Notes under the pieces: generated by a model | Seen by the model: only the letters and a program-made list of their open reading frames with translations | What the model was told of the DNA's origin: nothing | Database searches by the model: none | Translations under genes and position numbers: made by a program | In this document: positions 16,138-25,362 of the stretch, in pieces | Numbering within the stretch: position 1 is the first letter of the stretch | Layout of the letters: every line of letters begins with the position of its first letter | DNA from: Bacillota bacterium | Lineage (GTDB): Bacteria; Bacillota; Bacilli; Paenibacillales; UBA4045 | Assembly (NCBI GenBank): GCA_023441055.1 | Contig: JAEZQY010000009.1 | Location: 3,142 to 67,141 of the forward strand | Length of the DNA: 64,000 nt | Direction: 5' to 3'

Positions 16138-16939
16138 TTATCATACCCATCATGTGCGCTGCGGTCACGCTAGCGGAGCGCTCGAGGAATATGTCCAGCA
16201 GGGGATCGAGATCGGACTTGATCAATTGGGCTTGTCTGATCATATGCCGCTGCTGCATGTTGATCCTGCAACTTATTACACTGGTATGGCTATGCCGATG
16301 GACGAGCTTCCGCGCTATGTGGAAGAGTGCCTATATCTGAAGGAGAAGTATAAGGCCGACATCGATATTCGCATCGGGCTTGAAGGCGATTATATCGAAG
16401 GCTATGAGGAACAGATTGAGAAGATCGTAGAGGCGTACCCCTGGGATTATGTGATCGGCTCCGTACACTTCCTCGGTGAGTGGGATATCTCGGATTCTCG
16501 TCAGCTGCATGGCTGGGAGGGTAAGCGCGTTATCGACGTATATGAGCAGTATTATGATGCTGTTCAGAAGGCGGCGAAGACGGGCTTCTACAGCTACATG
16601 GGTCATCTCGATGTGATCAAGCGCTTCGGCTATAAGCCGGAGGAGGATGTTACAGCGCTTGAGCGCGCTACGATCGACGTCATTCAGGAGCAGGGGCTGG
16701 CCATTGAGCTGAATGCTTCCGGCTTGCGGATGCCTTGCGAGGAGATGTTCCCGAGTCGCCGCATCCTGGAATACTGCTTTGAGAAACAAGTGCCGCTGAC
16801 GATCGGCTCTGACTCCCATCAGCCGGCTCGCCTGGGTCAGTTCCTGGATCAAGCGACAGCGCTGCTCCAGGACATTGGATTCACAGAGCTTGCTACCTTC
16901 AAGCAGCGCAAGCGCACGATGATTCGAATAACAGAATAA
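16127..16939 (+). CDS. hisJ: Histidinol-phosphatase, PHP family (HisJ)
   Basis: About 270 residues of the PHP phosphoesterase family. It dephosphorylates histidinol phosphate, the step before HisD. Metal-binding motifs are DYHTHHVRCGHASG at the N-terminus, GLEGDYIEGYE in the middle, VIGSVHFLG, and TIGSDSHQPARLGQ near the C-terminus. ATG 16127 is preferred (MRIDYHTHH); the gene then overlaps hisI by 11 bases. It replaces the phosphatase domain that HisB lacks. A terminator follows, closing the his operon. Confidence 0.92.
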   Translation: MRIDYHTHHVRCGHASGALEEYVQQGIEIGLDQLGLSDHMPLLHVDPATYYTGMAMPMDELPRYVEECLYLKEKYKADIDIRIGLEGDYIEGYEEQIEKIVEAYPWDYVIGSVHFLGEWDISDSRQLHGWEGKRVIDVYEQYYDAVQKAAKTGFYSYMGHLDVIKRFGYKPEEDVTALERATIDVIQEQGLAIELNASGLRMPCEEMFPSRRILEYCFEKQVPLTIGSDSHQPARLGQFLDQATALLQDIGFTELATFKQRKRTMIRITE

Positions 16940-16951
16940 GCGATAACTTCG

Positions 16952-16981
16952 GCCCTCTGTGATCGTTGACAGAGGGCTTTA
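16952..16981 (+). terminator. Terminator of the his operon
   Basis: GCCCTCTGT / ACAGAGGGC around an eight-base loop, followed by TTT. It lies 12 bases after the histidinol phosphatase stop. Confidence 0.8.
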
Positions 16982-17083
16982 CTGTGCGAATCGCCTGCGC
17001 TCCAGCTTCGGAATCCGGCACTGCAGCATGTCATGCATGCCTCCGAGCCGTAACATGATGCTCTATGCGCTTGCCGCAGCGGG

Positions 17084-17320
17084 GTGTCAATCTCCAGCCT
17101 GTTCCTGGCGGGCAACATCCCTTGTCTAGTCATATTAGGCGCGCTGATGATTACGTCTTATTTTATCGGGAGGAAGAGAAATTATGAGAAGGGTGAGTAT
17201 AAGGGCATTCCGCTGTCGCATGTCAAGATCCTGCTCCTGAAGACATTGCGATGGTGCGTATGTGTTGTAATGGACCTGAGAGACGCTATCAGACGGGGAC
17301 TTAGCCACTTAGAAATCTAG
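17084..17320 (+). CDS. Possible small membrane protein, doubtful
   Basis: A 78-residue frame from GTG 17084 with one hydrophobic stretch (residues about 5-28, LVILGALMITSYFIGRKR) followed by a basic region. There is no convincing ribosome site and no family I recognise. Its stop codon TAG lies inside the CTAG that opens the repeat at 17317, so the frame may be a gene remnant cut by that repeat. It is the only candidate in the 749 bases between the histidinol phosphatase gene and prs. Confidence 0.2.
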   Translation: MSISSLFLAGNIPCLVILGALMITSYFIGRKRNYEKGEYKGIPLSHVKILLLKTLRWCVCVVMDLRDAIRRGLSHLEI

Positions 17321-17451
17321 CGGACACAGATGCGCTTATTGGGGCGAAAACAGCAATGACAGCATCAATATTTGGCGAATAGGAGCCGTGGAGTCCGTTA
17401 GAAAATAAAACGAGCTATTATTGATGAATTAGCGCCCGTGGAGTCCGTTAG
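17317..17451. repeat. REP-like repeat, one inverted and two direct copies
   Basis: Copies of about 24 bases: 17317-17340 (inverted, CTAGCGGACACAG...), 17378-17401 and 17427-17451 (both ending CCGTGGAGTCCGTTAG). The inverted and direct copies can pair into a stem-loop. A separate hairpin AGGGAC-ATCC-GTCCCT follows at 17468-17483. No gene is seen here. Confidence 0.7.
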
Positions 17452-17568
17452 CTGTGAAAGCCAGCGCAGGGACATCCGTCCCTAATTCAGAAAATTGCGG
17501 AATGAGTTGGGAGTCGCTGCTCGATACGTTCACACCGCTGAGGGAGGATTTTCTAGAACGATAAGGAA

Positions 17569-17598
17569 AAGAAGCGGCAGCTGTGGTTACCGCTTCTT
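17569..17598. terminator. Hairpin upstream of prs
   Basis: AAGAAGCGG / CCGCTTCTT around a 12-base loop, with an A-run before and TTCC after. On the minus strand it would be followed by CTTTTCC. There is no obvious gene for it to terminate, so it may insulate prs. Confidence 0.45.
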
Positions 17599-17627
17599 CC
17601 TATCTATGGAATGGATACGGATTGTGT

Positions 17628-17656
17628 TTGGGAATTGACGCGGCATCATGTATAAT
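17628..17656 (+). promoter_or_regulatory. Predicted SigA promoter of prs
   Basis: TTGGGA (17628-17633), a 17-base spacer and a perfect TATAAT (17651-17656), 33 bases before the prs start. Confidence 0.65.
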
Positions 17657-17688
17657 GAAATCATATCTTAACGCTTCAGGAGGGCACA

Positions 17689-18639
17689 ATGATCAGCGAT
17701 CGATTACGTATATTCTCGGGTTCTTCCAATCCCAAGCTGGCAGCGCGAATCTGCAACGAGCTGGGACAACCGCTGGGCAGGATTAAGCTGTCGCGGTTCA
17801 AGAGCGGCGAAGTGTATTGTCTGTATGAGGAGACGATTCGGAATTGCGATGTCTTCCTAGTACAGACGTTCGCGCACCCGATTAATGAACATCTTGTTGA
17901 GCTATTGGTCATGATCGATGCCGCGAAGCGCGCATCTGCACGGACGGTTAATCTGATATTACCTTACTACGGCTACTCTCGCCAGGAGCGCAAGGCTGCG
18001 CCGCGTGAACCGATCTCAGCCAAGCTTGTCGCCGATCTGCTCACGACGGCTGGTGCTGATCGCGTAGTGACGATCGATCTGCATGCGCCTGCGATCCAAG
18101 GATTCTTCAATATTCCGGTGGATCATCTGACAGCACTCGATCAGATTAGTGATTATATACTGAAGAAGAAGATCGAGAATCCGATCGTAGTCTCGCCGGA
18201 TGCCGGTAGAGCGACAACCGCGGAGAGGCTGGCCAGCAACTTAGACTCGCCTTTCGCGATTATGATTAAGAAACGGCCGGCACATAATGAGTCGGTCATT
18301 ACGCACGTCATCGGCGAGGTCGAAGGCATGACGCCGATCATTATCGAGGATATGATTGATTCCGGCTCTACGATCATCAATGTGGTAGAGGGACTGAAGG
18401 AGCGCGGCGCGAATGATGTCTATGTGTGCGCGACGCACCCGATCTTCTCAGACAAGGCAGTGTCTAGGCTGGAGCATCCGAATATCAAGGAAGTGATTAT
18501 TACGGATTCCATCGCGCTGCCTGATGAGGTGTCGGAGCGGTTCAAGGTGATCTCGATGGCACCGCTGCTCTCCGATACGATCCGCATTATTATGGATGGC
18601 GGATCGATCAGTACGCTGTTCAAGTATGGCGGGGTATAG
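17689..18639 (+). CDS. prs: Ribose-phosphate pyrophosphokinase (PRPP synthase)
   Basis: 316 residues, the usual length. It makes PRPP from ribose 5-phosphate and ATP, a substrate for histidine, purine and pyrimidine synthesis. Family stretches are IFSGSSNPKLAARICNELGQ at the N-terminus, YYGYSRQERKA, the metal/PRPP motif VTIDLHAPAIQGFF and the ribose phosphate loop IIIEDMIDSGSTI. ATG 17689 follows AGGAGGG. In B. subtilis prs sits beside glmU, so this may be a second paralogue placed next to the his genes; whether another copy exists elsewhere cannot be seen. Confidence 0.95.
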   Translation: MISDRLRIFSGSSNPKLAARICNELGQPLGRIKLSRFKSGEVYCLYEETIRNCDVFLVQTFAHPINEHLVELLVMIDAAKRASARTVNLILPYYGYSRQERKAAPREPISAKLVADLLTTAGADRVVTIDLHAPAIQGFFNIPVDHLTALDQISDYILKKKIENPIVVSPDAGRATTAERLASNLDSPFAIMIKKRPAHNESVITHVIGEVEGMTPIIIEDMIDSGSTIINVVEGLKERGANDVYVCATHPIFSDKAVSRLEHPNIKEVIITDSIALPDEVSERFKVISMAPLLSDTIRIIMDGGSISTLFKYGGV

Positions 18640-18678
18640 GAATGATAGGTTCAATATTACCGAGCAGGAGGTGCGCTA

Positions 18679-20424
18679 GTGGTTGTGGAGAATAAGAGAG
18701 CGGTGTCCAAGAAGACGGAATCCAAGGTCATCTCCCTACAGATGGACGCTAATTTCTTCTTCGAGCGGGCCGTGCGTTCACTCGATCAATTCCATTATGA
18801 GAAGGCGCTGAAGTACTTTCGACGCGCGGTGGAATTGGAGCCTGACAATCCGGTGAACCATTGCAATATGGCGGGCATATTATCTGAGATGGGCGATTAT
18901 CAGGGGTCTAATGAGGTGTTGCAGATGGTCCTTGATGAGATCGATCCCACGATGACAGAATGCTACTTCTATATGGCCAATAATTATGCCAATATGGATC
19001 ACTTCGAGGAAGCCGAAGAGTCGCTAGTCCGTTATCTGGAGCGAGATCCCCACGGACAATTCATCGAAGACGCCGAGGAGATGACTGAGCTGCTCAGCTA
19101 TGAGCTCGGACGTCCGATCAAGCTGAAGACGATTAAGAGTCAAGAGGGACTGTTCGTTCATGATCAAGCGAGAGGATTACTAGAGGCGGGCAAGTTCAAT
19201 GAAGCGGTAAAGCTGCTGGAGAAGACGATCAAGAAGTATCCGGATCTGCTCGCAGCCCGTAATAATCTTGCATTAGCCTATTACTATATCGGGGAATTCG
19301 ACCAGTCGCTGGAGGAGATTCGCCAGGTGCTGCGTATGGATCCCGGGAATCTGCACGCCCTATGCAATCTGGCAATCTTCTACCAGCACTTCGATAAGCA
19401 GGAGGAGCTGCAGCCACTGCTCGCCCAGCTTAGAAGCACGTATCCGTTCCAGGAAGAGCATGTATTCAAGATTGCGACAACAATGGGCATTCTACAGGAG
19501 CATGAGTCGGCGTATGGACACTTCCATCGCTTGATCAAGAGCGGCGAAGAGGCCTATGATCCCTGCTTATATCATTACGCAGCAGTTGCCGCATACAATA
19601 CAGGGCGACTGAGAGAGGCGAGAATGCTGTGGCGCAAGGCGGCCAAGCTGGATCCGCGCTCGGAGATTCCGAAGTTCTACCTCAGCGAGCTGGAAGGCGC
19701 AGCGCATAGCGAGGACGCGCTGCCAATCAGCTATCACTATCATCTGCCCTTCGAAGAGAAGATGCGCATGCCGGATAAGTCGAGCGGCGGTCTAGATGAT
19801 CAGCTGGGCCGAGATCCGCTCGTCCGCTCCTCGTTCTTCTGGGCGCTCCAGCATGGTGACTTCGATACGAAGCTGCAGGTGCTGCAGGCGTTCGGCAAGG
19901 TGAAGGATCGCGAGGCGGAGCGGGCGCTCCAGCAGTTCCTGCTCGAGGCGGATGAGGATGAGTATCTGAAGAAGGTGGCGATCTTCGTCCTTCGCTCAAT
20001 GGGCGTGAAGAATGCGATCTACGCCATGCTCGGAGGCAAGAAGGTGAAGGTTGATCCCAAGGCGCCAGCGCCCGGATTGCCGAGCTGGGATCGGAAGTGG
20101 CAGAGCGTGATGGAGCAGGCGCTGCTCCGCATGGAGAAGCGGTACACGATGATCGAGCAGCATGATCTGCAGACGCTCTGGGTGGAATTCCTGACGCGCA
20201 GCTATCCGAACATCCCAATGATCGCCAAGATCGAGGGCTGGGCGGCAGCGCTGGAATACCTCACTGCGAAGATGCATCGACGGGAGATCTCTTACCAGGA
20301 GGTATCTGAACGCTACGGTGTATCTGTGCAGACGATCAGCAAGCATGTGAAGACAATTGACCGCGCTTGCGGACTGCAGGAGAAGATGGAGGCGATCTTC
20401 CCGCACTACAATGAGAAATTCTAA
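18679..20424 (+). CDS. Tetratricopeptide-repeat protein (YvcD-like)
   Basis: 581 residues. The N-terminal ~330 residues hold TPR units such as YEKALKYFRRAVELEPDNPV and FDQSLEEIRQVLRMDPGNLH; residues ~390-460 look like HEAT-type helical repeats (AERALQQFLLEADEDEYLKK). The C-terminal ~60 residues contain a helix-turn-helix-like ISYQEVSERYGVSVQTISKH, so it may bind DNA. In B. subtilis the TPR protein YvcD holds the same place, after the his genes and before trxB. GTG 18679 follows AGGAGGTG. No enzymatic motif is seen; a scaffold or regulatory role is an inference. Confidence 0.85.
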   Translation: MVVENKRAVSKKTESKVISLQMDANFFFERAVRSLDQFHYEKALKYFRRAVELEPDNPVNHCNMAGILSEMGDYQGSNEVLQMVLDEIDPTMTECYFYMANNYANMDHFEEAEESLVRYLERDPHGQFIEDAEEMTELLSYELGRPIKLKTIKSQEGLFVHDQARGLLEAGKFNEAVKLLEKTIKKYPDLLAARNNLALAYYYIGEFDQSLEEIRQVLRMDPGNLHALCNLAIFYQHFDKQEELQPLLAQLRSTYPFQEEHVFKIATTMGILQEHESAYGHFHRLIKSGEEAYDPCLYHYAAVAAYNTGRLREARMLWRKAAKLDPRSEIPKFYLSELEGAAHSEDALPISYHYHLPFEEKMRMPDKSSGGLDDQLGRDPLVRSSFFWALQHGDFDTKLQVLQAFGKVKDREAERALQQFLLEADEDEYLKKVAIFVLRSMGVKNAIYAMLGGKKVKVDPKAPAPGLPSWDRKWQSVMEQALLRMEKRYTMIEQHDLQTLWVEFLTRSYPNIPMIAKIEGWAAALEYLTAKMHRREISYQEVSERYGVSVQTISKHVKTIDRACGLQEKMEAIFPHYNEKF

Positions 20425-20463
20425 ACCTAAATCAAGCATAGGAATGTAGGAGGAACGATAGAC

Positions 20464-21411
20464 ATGTATCAAGCGATAATTGTAGGAACAGGTCCTGCCG
20501 GATTGACGGCAGCGATATATCTGGCTCGGGCTAACCTGAATCCGCTCGTGATCGAGGGGCCGGAGCCAGGCGGACAGTTGACGACTACGACGGATGTAGA
20601 GAACTTCCCCGGATTTCCAGAGGGGATTATGGGACCCGAGCTGATGGACAACATGCGTAAGCAGGCTGAGCGCTTCGGAGCGGAATTCCGACGCGGCTGG
20701 GTTAATAGCGTGGACTTGTCCGAGCGTCCATTCAAGCTTCAGGTGGAGGGCCATGGCGAACTGGTTACTCAGACGCTGATTATCTCCACAGGAGCATCGG
20801 CGAAGCTGCTAGGCATTGAGAATGAGAAAGTAAACATCGGGCGCGGTGTCAGCACTTGCGCGACCTGCGACGGGTTCTTCTTCCGTGGGAAGAAGCTCAT
20901 CGTAGTGGGCGGCGGCGATTCCGCGATGGAGGAAGCCAACTTCCTGACGCGCTTCGCCTCTGAGGTACGTCTTGTTCATCGCCGCAGCGAGATGCGGGCA
21001 TCCAAGATCATGCAGGATCGCGCTCGCGAGAACAGCAAGATCACCTGGTCGCTTAATTGCGTACCTAAGGAGGTTGTGGCAGGCGATACTGGTGTGACCG
21101 GACTCAAGGTGCTGAACAATGAGACGGGTCAGGAAGAAGTGATCGAGACAGACGGGATCTTCGTTGCAATCGGCCACACGCCGAATACAGGCTTCTTGAA
21201 CGGACAGCTGGAGACAGACGCCAATGGTTATCTGGTTGTAAAGCCAGGCACGTCGCAGACGACGATACCAGGTGTGTTCGCCTGCGGAGACGTTCAAGAC
21301 AGCACGTACAGACAGGCTATCACAGCCGCGGGCAGCGGATGTATGGCGGCGCTGGATTGCGAGCGATTCCTAGAGAATAATATGGTGCATGACTGGAGTC
21401 AATCCTTATAG
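20464..21411 (+). CDS. trxB: Thioredoxin reductase (TrxB)
   Basis: 315 residues. It reduces thioredoxin with NADPH through FAD and a redox disulfide. Visible are the FAD-binding GTGPAGLTAAIYLARA at 8-23, the active-site CATC at 132-135, the NADPH-binding GGGDSAMEEANFL and the second FAD motif GVFACGDVQD. ATG 20464 follows GGAGGAACG. It follows the TPR gene by 39 bases and the next frame begins inside its end, so the genes are probably co-transcribed through to whiA. Confidence 0.96.
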   Translation: MYQAIIVGTGPAGLTAAIYLARANLNPLVIEGPEPGGQLTTTTDVENFPGFPEGIMGPELMDNMRKQAERFGAEFRRGWVNSVDLSERPFKLQVEGHGELVTQTLIISTGASAKLLGIENEKVNIGRGVSTCATCDGFFFRGKKLIVVGGGDSAMEEANFLTRFASEVRLVHRRSEMRASKIMQDRARENSKITWSLNCVPKEVVAGDTGVTGLKVLNNETGQEEVIETDGIFVAIGHTPNTGFLNGQLETDANGYLVVKPGTSQTTIPGVFACGDVQDSTYRQAITAAGSGCMAALDCERFLENNMVHDWSQSL

Positions 21412-21427
21412 GGGAGAGGTGAGAAAC

Positions 21428-22378
21428 GTGGGTAATCCGATCTATCTCGGAGTTGATTTGGGTGGTACCAGTATTAAAACAGGCATATGCGATCAGGAGG
21501 GCAAGCTGATCCGCACGCTCGAGAGCATGACAGAGGCTGATCAGGGCACAGAGCGCGTGATCGCTAATATCGCGGCTAGTGCCAAGCGAATTGTGGATGA
21601 ATCGGAATTCGAGTGGGACCAGGTGCAAGGAATCGGCATGGGTATTCCGGGATTCATGGATGTGGAAGAGGGTTTCATGAAGCTGTCACCGAATCTGCCG
21701 CTAACGAATGTACCGCTTAAGCAGTTGCTAGAGGAGAAGCTGGGTAAGTCCATCTTCATGGGCAATGACGCGAATGTGGCGGCGCTGGGCGAGGCTTGGA
21801 GCGGCGCGGGCAAGGGTGTGCCGCTGATGGTCATGTATACGCTGGGCACAGGAGTTGGCGGCGGTATTATTATCAACGGTGACATCTTGATCGGTTCGTC
21901 CGGCATGGGCGGAGAGCTGGGGCATATGGCGGTTGTGCCGGATCTAGAGGCGATCCAATGCGGCTGCGGCAAGCTCGGCTGTCTGGAGACCGTCTCCTCG
22001 GCAACCGGTATTATTCGCATGGCTAAGGATGCAGTGGAGCGGGGAGACCGCACGATGCTGGCCGATGTGGTGTCGATTACAGCCAAGGACGTATTCGACG
22101 CTGCGCGAGCGGGTGATGAGACCGCCATCCGTATTGTGAATCGCGCGGCCTTCTATCTAGGCAAATCACTGGCCACGATTGCGGTTGTGATTAATCCGAA
22201 TCGTTTCGTCATCGGCGGCGGGGTGTCCAAGGCCGGCGATCTCATTTTGAATCCAGTCAGAGAAGTATTCAAGCAGTTCGCGCAAGCCAAAGCGCAGGAG
22301 GATGTTGAGATTGTGGCGGCGACACTGGGCAATGACGCAGGCATGATCGGCGCAGCCGGGCTGTGTATTCGCAAGTAG
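21428..22378 (+). CDS. glcK: ROK-family glucokinase
   Basis: About 316 residues. ROK kinases phosphorylate glucose with ATP. The N-terminal phosphate motif YLGVDLGGTSIKTG, the metal-binding cysteines in QCGCGKLGCLE and the GIGMGIPGFMD stretch identify the family; the catalytic Asp is in GNDANVAALGEAW. The chosen start is GTG 21428 after GGGGAGAGGTGAG; an upstream in-frame ATG at 21389 would overlap trxB and add 13 unconserved residues. B. subtilis has yvcI at this position instead. Glucokinase is the likeliest role, but other ROK sugar kinases are close. Confidence 0.9.
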   Translation: MGNPIYLGVDLGGTSIKTGICDQEGKLIRTLESMTEADQGTERVIANIAASAKRIVDESEFEWDQVQGIGMGIPGFMDVEEGFMKLSPNLPLTNVPLKQLLEEKLGKSIFMGNDANVAALGEAWSGAGKGVPLMVMYTLGTGVGGGIIINGDILIGSSGMGGELGHMAVVPDLEAIQCGCGKLGCLETVSSATGIIRMAKDAVERGDRTMLADVVSITAKDVFDAARAGDETAIRIVNRAAFYLGKSLATIAVVINPNRFVIGGGVSKAGDLILNPVREVFKQFAQAKAQEDVEIVAATLGNDAGMIGAAGLCIRK

Positions 22379-22408
22379 TGTCAGCAAGACTTAAAAGGGT
22401 GGTCGCGG

Positions 22409-23293
22409 ATGGAGACAGGACGATTAGCTGAACTAGTCATCATTACAGGGATGTCAGGGGCCGGTAAGACGATTGCCGTACAGAGTTTAGAGGATCTGGG
22501 CTTCTTCTGTGTAGATAATCTACCGCCTGTGTTGATCCCCAAATTCGCTGAGCTGATCGATCAATCCAGCGGTAAGATCGGCAAGGTGGCTCTGGTCATT
22601 GACCTGCGCGGTCGCGAGTTCTTCACGGCGCTGACGGAGTCGCTGGCTTATCTGCAGCAGCAGCAGACCGTGCACTACGAGATCTTATTCCTGGACGCGC
22701 GTGATTCTGTGCTTGTACAGCGCTATAAGGAAAGCCGCAGAAGGCATCCCCTAGCGGCAGATGGATTGCCGCTGGACGGAATCGCGTCCGAGCGTAAGCT
22801 GCTCGAGGAGCTGAAGGGGCTGGCGACACAAGTGATTGACACCAGTGAGCTGAAGCCGGTGAAGCTAAAGGAGATCATTACCGAACGCTTCCATCGCCGG
22901 TCATCGGGCGTAATGACCGTGAACATTACCTCATTCGGCTTCAAGTATGGCATTCCAATCGATGCTGACCTGATCTACGATGTTCGCTTCCTGCCCAATC
23001 CGCATTATGTGGAGCATCTGCGGCCGCGGACAGGCCGGGACGAGGATGTGTATGACTATGTCATGAAGTGGCCGGAGACGCAGATCTTCCTAACCAAGCT
23101 GCTGGATATGCTCCAATTCCTCATCCCCCAGTACGCCAAGGAAGGCAAGAGCCAGGTCGTCATTGGCATCGGCTGTACGGGAGGCAAGCATCGTTCAGTT
23201 GCAATCGCGGAATATCTGGGCAAGATGATCGTACATGGTACCGAGGACCAGGTGCGCGTAAGCCATCGTGATTCCGAGCGAGACCACAGCTAG
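22409..23293 (+). CDS. rapZ: RNase adapter / nucleotide-binding protein RapZ (YvcJ)
   Basis: 294 residues. Walker A GMSGAGKT is at 14-21, followed by VDNLPPVLIP; the C-terminal domain has GIGCTGGKHRSVAIAEYL, the conserved RapZ phosphosugar-binding loop. In E. coli RapZ guides RNase E to GlmZ; in Firmicutes YvcJ hydrolyses nucleotides and binds a small metabolite or RNA, with effects on competence in B. subtilis. It precedes yvcK as in nearly all Firmicutes. Its last codons (SERDHS-stop) lie in the first unit of a 27-bp tandem repeat. Confidence 0.95.
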   Translation: METGRLAELVIITGMSGAGKTIAVQSLEDLGFFCVDNLPPVLIPKFAELIDQSSGKIGKVALVIDLRGREFFTALTESLAYLQQQQTVHYEILFLDARDSVLVQRYKESRRRHPLAADGLPLDGIASERKLLEELKGLATQVIDTSELKPVKLKEIITERFHRRSSGVMTVNITSFGFKYGIPIDADLIYDVRFLPNPHYVEHLRPRTGRDEDVYDYVMKWPETQIFLTKLLDMLQFLIPQYAKEGKSQVVIGIGCTGGKHRSVAIAEYLGKMIVHGTEDQVRVSHRDSERDHS

Positions 23294-23356
23294 TGCAGCT
23301 TGGGTCGAGACCACGGTTAATCCAACTCGGGTCGAGACCACGGTTAATACAGTGAT
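23279..23356 (+). repeat. 27-bp tandem repeat at the rapZ-yvcK junction
   Basis: Units start at 23279, 23306 and 23333, each opening CGAGACCAC. The first unit includes the rapZ stop codon. The second and third share CGAGACCACGGTTAAT; the third is partial. The period is a multiple of three, but the stop in unit one ends translation there. Confidence 0.85.
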
Positions 23357-23433
23357 ATGAGCCGGGTGGAGCTAGCGTAAGTCGAGCGGGATTGGGAGCG
23401 AGCAAGATCAGCGCAATTTGTTGAGGTGAGTGG

Positions 23434-24423
23434 ATGGTACTGGATGGGGAAACAGCTTCATTGCCGCGTGTCGTTGTCATCGGTGGGGGAACCGGTTTAT
23501 CGGTCATGCTGCGCGGACTTAAGCGGATGCCGGTAGATATCACGGCGATCGTGACGGTGGCGGATGATGGTGGTAGCTCGGGGATCCTCCGCTCGGAGCT
23601 TCAGATGCTGCCGCCTGGGGATATCCGCAATGTGCTCAGTGCGCTAGCGGACGAGGAACCGATCTTGACCAAGGTGCTGCAGTACCGCTTTCAGAATGGC
23701 GGCAGCGGATTGGCAGGACACAGCCTAGGCAATCTGATCCTGGCTGCGATGCAGGACATTACGGGCGACTTCCTCACCGGCGTGAAGGAACTAAGCAAGG
23801 TGCTCGCCGTCCGTGGACGTGTGCTCCCCGCGTCGGGGCAGCCCATCGTACTGAAGGCGGAGATGAAGGATGGGTCGATTATTGTCGGTGAATCGAAGAT
23901 TCCGAAATTCGGCGGCGTCATTAAGCGTGTGTTCCTAGATCCTATAGATGCAGAGCCGCTTGAGGAGGCCATTGAGGCGCTGCAGAGCGCAGATGCGATT
24001 GTCATTGGCCCGGGAAGCTTATACACCAGTATCCTCCCTAACCTGCTGGTGAAGGGAATTGCAGAGACGATAGGCGCATCCGATGCGGTGAAGATGTATG
24101 TATGCAATGTCATGACGCAGCCGGGCGAGACGGATGATTATAGTCTCGCGGATCATCTGCGCGCGCTGGAGGAGCATGTCGGCGGGCGTCTGGTTGATTA
24201 TGTGCTGGTTAATAACGGTGATATTCCGGATCATGTACTGGAAGCTTATGCAGAGAAGGGTGCATCGCCGGTAGGGCTCGATCTGGATGAGGTGAGCATT
24301 CGCGGATATACGGTAATCGCGGATCGACTGGTCTGGTACAATAAGTACCTGCGCCATGACGCGAAGCGATTAAGCGAACAGATCTATAGACTTGTCCGGA
24401 CCGGGGGGATAGAAGGAAGGTGA
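23434..24423 (+). CDS. yvcK: YvcK/CofD-like gluconeogenesis factor
   Basis: 329 residues. The N-terminal VVVIGGGTGLSVMLRGLK and the TAIVTVADDGGSSG stretch are diagnostic of the YvcK family, a CofD-related fold that binds UDP-sugars. In B. subtilis YvcK is needed for growth on gluconeogenic carbon sources and for cell shape. It lies in the rapZ-yvcK-whiA series and is followed six bases later by whiA. ATG 23434 follows GTTGAGGTG. Its link with UDP-GlcNAc sensing is family knowledge, not visible here. Confidence 0.95.
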   Translation: MVLDGETASLPRVVVIGGGTGLSVMLRGLKRMPVDITAIVTVADDGGSSGILRSELQMLPPGDIRNVLSALADEEPILTKVLQYRFQNGGSGLAGHSLGNLILAAMQDITGDFLTGVKELSKVLAVRGRVLPASGQPIVLKAEMKDGSIIVGESKIPKFGGVIKRVFLDPIDAEPLEEAIEALQSADAIVIGPGSLYTSILPNLLVKGIAETIGASDAVKMYVCNVMTQPGETDDYSLADHLRALEEHVGGRLVDYVLVNNGDIPDHVLEAYAEKGASPVGLDLDEVSIRGYTVIADRLVWYNKYLRHDAKRLSEQIYRLVRTGGIEGR

Positions 24424-24429
24424 TGGCGA

Positions 24430-25362
24430 ATGTCATTTGCGGCACAGACGAAAAAGGAGCTTACGCTGATTGAGGCGGAGCCGTGCTGTGAACGCGCTGA
24501 GCTGTCGGCACTGATTCGTATGAACGGTACCGTCCAGCTGTCGCGCCAACGGATGATGCTCGATGTGTCGACTGAGAATGCGGCGATTGCCAGAAGAATA
24601 TACACGTTAATCAAGAAGCAGTATCAGATTCATGTTGAGCTGCTCGTGCGTAAGAAGATGCGTCTGAAGAAGAACAATGTGTACATCGTTCGGATTCCGG
24701 ACGGCGTGCGAGAGCTGCTCGCTGATCTGCATATTGTATCCGAGGGCTTCCAATTCACGACGACGATCGAGCCGGCTATCCTGCAGAATCCTTGCTGTCG
24801 CAGGGCTTATCTGCGCGGGGCGTTCATGGCAGGCGGATCAGTCAATAATCCAGAGGGCTCCTCGTACCATCTGGAGATCGCCTCGATGTACGAGGAGCAT
24901 TGCATCGCGCTGTGCGAGCTCGCGAACCAATTCGATCTGAACGCGCGATGTATCGAGCGGAAGAAAGGGTTTATTTTCTACATTAAGGAAGGCGAACGGA
25001 TTATTGAATTTCTGAGCATTATCGGCGCTCATCAGGCGCTCTTCAAATTTGAGGATGTCCGCATCATGCGGGATATGCGCAATTCGGTAAATCGCATTGT
25101 GAACTGCGAGACAGCGAATCTCAACAAGACGATTGACGCGGCGGTGCGGCAGATTGATAATATCCGCCTGCTCGAGCGCGAGGTCGGTCTCGAGAACTTG
25201 CCAGAGAGACTGAGAGAGGTCGCTGAAGTGCGGCTGCAGCACCCGGAGATGAACCTGAAGGAAGTTGGAGAATTGCTGAAAGGGAAGGTAAGTAAGTCTG
25301 GCGTAAATCATCGTCTGAGAAAAATTGATGAGCTTGCTGAAAAAATCCGGGAGCAGTTGTAG
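24430..25362 (+). CDS. whiA: DNA-binding protein WhiA
   Basis: 310 residues. WhiA combines an N-terminal LAGLIDADG homing-endonuclease-like domain, here without obvious nuclease residues (AYLRGAFMAGGSVNNPEGSS, with the central motif altered), and a C-terminal helix-turn-helix (HPEMNLKEVGELLKGKVSKS, then GVNHRLRKI). It governs sporulation septation in Streptomyces and affects division and chromosome segregation in B. subtilis. ATG 24430 is six bases after the yvcK stop, so the two are coupled. The gene order whiA-crh is conserved. Confidence 0.95.
   Translation: MSFAAQTKKELTLIEAEPCCERAELSALIRMNGTVQLSRQRMMLDVSTENAAIARRIYTLIKKQYQIHVELLVRKKMRLKKNNVYIVRIPDGVRELLADLHIVSEGFQFTTTIEPAILQNPCCRRAYLRGAFMAGGSVNNPEGSSYHLEIASMYEEHCIALCELANQFDLNARCIERKKGFIFYIKEGERIIEFLSIIGAHQALFKFEDVRIMRDMRNSVNRIVNCETANLNKTIDAAVRQIDNIRLLEREVGLENLPERLREVAEVRLQHPEMNLKEVGELLKGKVSKSGVNHRLRKIDELAEKIREQL

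Noticed and set aside
17689..17912. Minus-strand and alternative plus-strand frames around the prs start
   Set aside because: They overlap the clearly identified prs N-terminus and lack start signals.
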